From Flavobacteriales bacterium UBA958 (GTDB lineage: Bacteria > Bacteroidota > Bacteroidia > Flavobacteriales_D > Crocinitomicaceae), in NCBI GenBank assembly GCA_002293045.1, contig DBCM01000122.1, positions 1 through 28,275 of the forward strand: a DNA stretch of 28,275 nucleotides, read 5' to 3'. The notes under the pieces were generated by a model that worked only from the letters and a program-made list of their open reading frames with translations, searched no databases and was not told where the DNA came from. Both the position numbers and the translations under genes were made by a program. Below are positions 25,868 to 28,275 of the stretch, one piece after another. Position 1 is the stretch's first letter. Each line of letters begins with the position of its first letter.

Positions 25868-26785
25868 ATGCGTGAAGAGGGGCTGCAGTGGGCATGGAAC
25901 AAGGGGTTAGTCCCACTAGCCGATGCGTATACGCGTGAATCAATCAAGATTAACAACCCGGGAACATGGAATCGCTTTTCTCCGGGCCCTGACTTTAAAA
26001 ACGCGAGCATTCGCATTGGAAACATCACGTGGTATGGTGACGTAGAAATCCACGTTAAAGCATCGGACTGGTTCAAACATAAGCATCATCTTGATCCGAA
26101 CTATCAGAATGTAATTCTTCACGTAGTGATGGAAAACGACAAGCCCTTGGCGATACATGGAGCACGTATTCCGACCATTATCATGCCACCACGCCTGATT
26201 AAATACCTCACACATTGGCAGAAAAAACCAAAACAGGTCCTGCCCTGCAGTTTTACAGCGTACGAATTCACTCCAAACTTCTTAAAGGCCTTTTGGCGAA
26301 GACGGATGAATCGCAAACATCTTGAGTTCTCTGCCGAAAAAGAAATAGCCGCTTATCTCTTAGGCAGCGGATTAGAAATCCCTGTGTTTAAATACAGTGG
26401 TCGTCAACGGCACTGGATACAGAAACAAACCGCCGTTCTTCGTTTAAAACAAGTGCTTCATCTTGATACAAACACCCCGGTCGTGATGCAGCTTGATGCC
26501 ATTGAAAAAACCATGCGAAGCTGCCTTACCCCTTTTGAAACGCAATCTATCCTATTAAACGGATTGCTTCCACTGCTTTGGAATGGCCAACATGAACCCT
26601 ACATTTATCACTTTTCCCAAAAACTGCCCCCAGAAAATAATCACCTCACTCGGCTATATCATGGAATCATACCTCCTCCAAGAAATGCCTTTGAAACGCA
26701 AGCACTTCTCGAAATAAATCGCGAACTTTGCAATACCTACTCATGCTTAACATGTGAGCTTGGTTGTAAGATCCTGTGCCCATGA
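25868..26785 (+). CDS. DUF2851 family protein, shorter than usual
   Basis: A 305-residue protein of the DUF2851 family, which is of unknown function and largely restricted to Bacteroidota. The conserved N-terminal core is clear: LQWAWNKGLV, then GTWNRFSPGPDFKNASIRIG (about 32-51), WYGDVEIHVKASDWFKHKHH (about 56-75) and NVILHVVMEND. A Cys-rich end, CNTYSCLTCELGCKILC, matches the family's conserved C-terminus. From memory family members run to about 420 residues, so roughly 100 residues of the middle appear to be missing while both ends are intact. There is no frameshift or stop to suggest decay. The acidic/His-rich core looks like a nuclease-type or metal-binding site, but this is speculation. 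Its stop overlaps the next gene's start as ATGA. Confidence 0.87.
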   Translation: MREEGLQWAWNKGLVPLADAYTRESIKINNPGTWNRFSPGPDFKNASIRIGNITWYGDVEIHVKASDWFKHKHHLDPNYQNVILHVVMENDKPLAIHGARIPTIIMPPRLIKYLTHWQKKPKQVLPCSFTAYEFTPNFLKAFWRRRMNRKHLEFSAEKEIAAYLLGSGLEIPVFKYSGRQRHWIQKQTAVLRLKQVLHLDTNTPVVMQLDAIEKTMRSCLTPFETQSILLNGLLPLLWNGQHEPYIYHFSQKLPPENNHLTRLYHGIIPPPRNAFETQALLEINRELCNTYSCLTCELGCKILCP

Positions 26786-27021
26786 AACGTCAATTACAAA
26801 AATTAATCTTCTTTTTTGAATTACACTCCTATGGCGTATGTTTATGGTGGGCCAGAAAACTGGGGATTAATCCCTACAAAGTTCGCTTGGGATTTATATA
26901 TTTTTCCTTTATTGGACTTGGTTCACCGATCTTGTTATATTTAATAATGGCTTGGATTTTAGAGCATCAGCACTATTTTAAATTCAAGGGCACGCCCAAA
27001 AAAACAATATGGGAGCTATGA
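26782..27021 (+). CDS. Small PspC-like membrane protein
   Basis: A 79-residue protein resembling the short PspC-domain proteins of Bacteroidota. It opens MKRQLQKLIFFFELHSYGVC and continues with KLGINPYKVRLGFIYFSFIGLG, a single hydrophobic helix (about 37-60, IYFSFIGLGSPILLYLIMAWIL) and a conserved-looking tail ending KKTIWEL. PspC proteins elsewhere act in envelope stress, and no such role is shown for this short form. I chose the ATG at 26782 over an in-frame GTG at 26776. The ATG gives the ATGA overlap with the DUF2851 stop and starts at the normal family N-terminus. It overlaps the next gene in the same ATGA fashion, so this is the middle gene of a coupled three-gene unit. Confidence 0.83.
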   Translation: MKRQLQKLIFFFELHSYGVCLWWARKLGINPYKVRLGFIYFSFIGLGSPILLYLIMAWILEHQHYFKFKGTPKKTIWEL

Positions 27022-27914
27022 AGCTTTTGATTACTGGATCGAATGGCTTACTTGGACAAAAAATAGTGGCCAATTGTATGGCGCAAGCGATCGATTTTCT
27101 TGCAATTTCATCTGGAGACAACCGCAATCCCACGTGTCCTGAATCAAACTATACATCGATAGATATTACCGACTTTAACGCAGTTGAAGCGTTCATCCAG
27201 GCGAACCCATGCACGCACATCATACATACCGCGGCCATGACGAATGTGGATGCGTGCGAGTTAAATCCAGTGGAATGCTACAAGGTAAATCACCTTGCGA
27301 GCCAACATTTATTCGAAATTGCAAAAGAGGAAAACATACATTTTACCTTGCTTTCAACCGACTTTATTTTCGACGGGCAGCAAGGAAATTATTCAGAAAT
27401 CGATGTTCCAAATCCTTTGAGTGTTTATGGGAAATCAAAATGCCTAGCGGAACAGGAGTTAATAAACTCAGCATACACGAATTGGGCGATCGCCCGAACA
27501 ATCATTGTTTATGGTGTAGGGTACCACCTCAATAAATCAAATATCTTTTCATGGTTATTGAAAGAATTATCTGAAGGAAGAGAAGTTTCTTTAATTACAG
27601 ACCATTTCAGAGCACCAACGTGGGCTGAAGATTTAGCTTCCGGCTGCCTGGCAATCATAAGACATCAGCAAACGGGGATATTTCACCTCTGCGGACCGGA
27701 AACCCTATCGATATTCGAGATCGGCCTTCGCGTTGCCAAATACTTACAGGCATCCCCAAGTTTAATTAAACCCATTGACTCTAACACGCTCAATCAGCCA
27801 GCACCAAGACCACCGATTACGGGGTTTGATTTAAGCAAAGCAAGAATGCAGCTCGGATATCAGCCTCATGCCATAGAGGAAACCTTGGGTTTATTGCAGA
27901 ATAATCAGTTTTAA
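27018..27914 (+). CDS. RmlD-like NAD(P)-dependent sugar-nucleotide reductase
   Basis: A 298-residue extended SDR protein like dTDP-4-dehydrorhamnose reductase (RmlD/RfbD), which makes the last step to dTDP-L-rhamnose. The cofactor loop is GSNGLLG (7-13). Family motifs are HTAAMTNVDACE (70-81), STDFIFDG (113-120) and the catalytic YGKSK (Tyr137, Lys141), followed by a substrate region with DHFRAPTWAEDLA. The ATG at 27018 is chosen over the one at 27009. It gives MKLLITGSNGLLG, the normal N-terminus, and an ATGA overlap with the PspC-like stop. No rmlA, rmlB or rmlC is nearby, so the true substrate may differ. The stop codon lies inside an 8-base inverted repeat (27909-27934). Confidence 0.85.
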   Translation: MKLLITGSNGLLGQKIVANCMAQAIDFLAISSGDNRNPTCPESNYTSIDITDFNAVEAFIQANPCTHIIHTAAMTNVDACELNPVECYKVNHLASQHLFEIAKEENIHFTLLSTDFIFDGQQGNYSEIDVPNPLSVYGKSKCLAEQELINSAYTNWAIARTIIVYGVGYHLNKSNIFSWLLKELSEGREVSLITDHFRAPTWAEDLASGCLAIIRHQQTGIFHLCGPETLSIFEIGLRVAKYLQASPSLIKPIDSNTLNQPAPRPPITGFDLSKARMQLGYQPHAIEETLGLLQNNQF

Positions 27915-27934
27915 GGCTAATATTCACCTTAAAA
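27909..27934. promoter_or_regulatory. Perfect inverted repeat TTTTAAGG / CCTTAAAA, possible operator
   Basis: Two 8-base arms around a 10-base spacer. It contains the stop codon of the RmlD-like gene and sits just upstream of the -7 box at 27938, about where the -33 element of the permease promoter would be. It has no T run and low GC, so it is a poor terminator. Confidence 0.4.
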
Positions 27935-27937
27935 TAA

Positions 27938-27945
27938 TATATTTG
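27938..27945 (+). promoter_or_regulatory. -7 promoter box (TATATTTG) of the permease gene
   Basis: Perfect TAnnTTTG, 22 bases before the ATG at 27968. The -33 position falls inside the inverted repeat and shows no TTTG. Confidence 0.55.
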
Positions 27946-27967
27946 TTTACTTAAAAAAACTGATTCT

Positions 27968-28275
27968 ATGTCTATTTGGAGAAAAAAGGATTTAGCTGCT
28001 ATGTTGGCTGACGCGGAAGGTGGTGAGAAATCATTAAAACGTTCACTGGGAGCCTTTCAATTGGTTGCTCTTGGTGTCGGTGCAATTATTGGCGCAGGAT
28101 TATTTGTGCGTACTGCAGCTGCAGCTGCAGAAGCATCTGGAAATGGCGTGACTTTATCCTTTATCGTTGCGGCCATCGGTTGTGCCTTTGCCGGTCTTTG
28201 TTATGCTGAATTTGCTGCCATGATTCCTATTTCTGGAAGTGCATATGCCTATTCTTTTGTCACAATGGGCGAATT
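27968..28275 (+). CDS. Amino acid permease, APC family, N-terminal part only
   Basis: About 102 residues are visible before the right edge. After a basic cytoplasmic start (MSIWRKKDLAAMLADAEGGEK) comes SLKRSLGAFQLVALGVGAIIGAGLFVRT, the first helix of the APC superfamily with the unwound GAIIGAG substrate-binding loop. An Ala-rich stretch and a second helix (TLSFIVAAIGCAFAGLCYAEFA) follow, then the MIPISGSAYAYSF motif of cationic-amino-acid-transporter-like members. It should import or exchange amino acids across the inner membrane. The rest of the protein, usually 400-600 residues, lies outside the window. It has its own -7 box and possibly an operator, so it is a separate transcription unit. 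Confidence 0.92.
   Translation, partial: MSIWRKKDLAAMLADAEGGEKSLKRSLGAFQLVALGVGAIIGAGLFVRTAAAAAEASGNGVTLSFIVAAIGCAFAGLCYAEFAAMIPISGSAYAYSFVTMGE

Noticed and set aside
26776..26781. GTG start for the PspC-like gene
   Set aside because: The ATG six bases later gives the normal family N-terminus and an ATGA junction identical to others in the window.
27009..27017. Upstream ATG for the RmlD-like gene
   Set aside because: It adds only three residues before a standard MKLLITG start. The ATG at 27018 has the coupled ATGA overlap.
28113..28132. CTGCAG tandem triplets in the permease gene
   Set aside because: They encode an Ala run within the coding frame. This is ordinary low-complexity coding sequence, too short to call a functional repeat.

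Overview
The window comes from a Bacteroidota chromosome, most likely Flavobacteriales (the family is inference). Three proteins carry type IX secretion (T9SS) C-terminal sorting domains. Signal peptides end in the AQ/GQ/SQ style of this phylum, starts lack Shine-Dalgarno sequences, and eight intergenic regions hold the Bacteroidota -7 box TAnnTTTG. The DUF2851, PspC-like, DUF2279 and PASTA families seen here are also typical of the phylum. No rRNA, tRNA, CRISPR array, transposase or phage gene was seen, and no gene-free stretch exceeds about 180 bases.

Layout. 1-2518 (minus): a GT4 glycosyltransferase overlapping a sensor histidine kinase that runs off the left edge. 2559-3649: a small two-helix membrane protein, convergent with an SDR-fold protein that lacks the catalytic Tyr and Lys. 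3746-17802: two large secreted T9SS cargo genes in tandem, of 1267 and 3358 residues, each with its own promoter and its own terminator. 17852-18709 (minus): a DUF2279/YfiM-like protein. 18783-23553: a probable operon of a LOG-family protein, a membrane-anchored PASTA protein, a third T9SS cargo protein and an RluD-like pseudouridine synthase, the last three overlapping at their ends. 23608-25809: a TPR / beta-propeller / CRD-like / OmpA protein with the architecture of the T9SS-associated protein PorE. 25868-27914: a tight operon of a short DUF2851 protein, a small PspC-like membrane protein and an RmlD-like reductase, joined by ATGA stop/start overlaps. 27968-end: the start of an APC-family amino acid permease.

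Theme. The window is largely about the cell surface: three T9SS cargo proteins, a PorE-like protein that probably touches peptidoglycan, a PASTA protein, a glycosyltransferase and a nucleotide-sugar reductase-like enzyme. The two giants are probably adhesins. The larger has a beta-helix head, a lectin-like domain, two GEVED domains, two SprB-type repeats and a stalk of Ig/PKD-like units. Its most unusual property is that six different or duplicated domains appear to be inserted inside Ig-like host domains, five of them at what looks like the same loop. A second pattern is promoter boxes lying only 4 bases upstream of the start codon in two genes, which predicts leaderless mRNAs.
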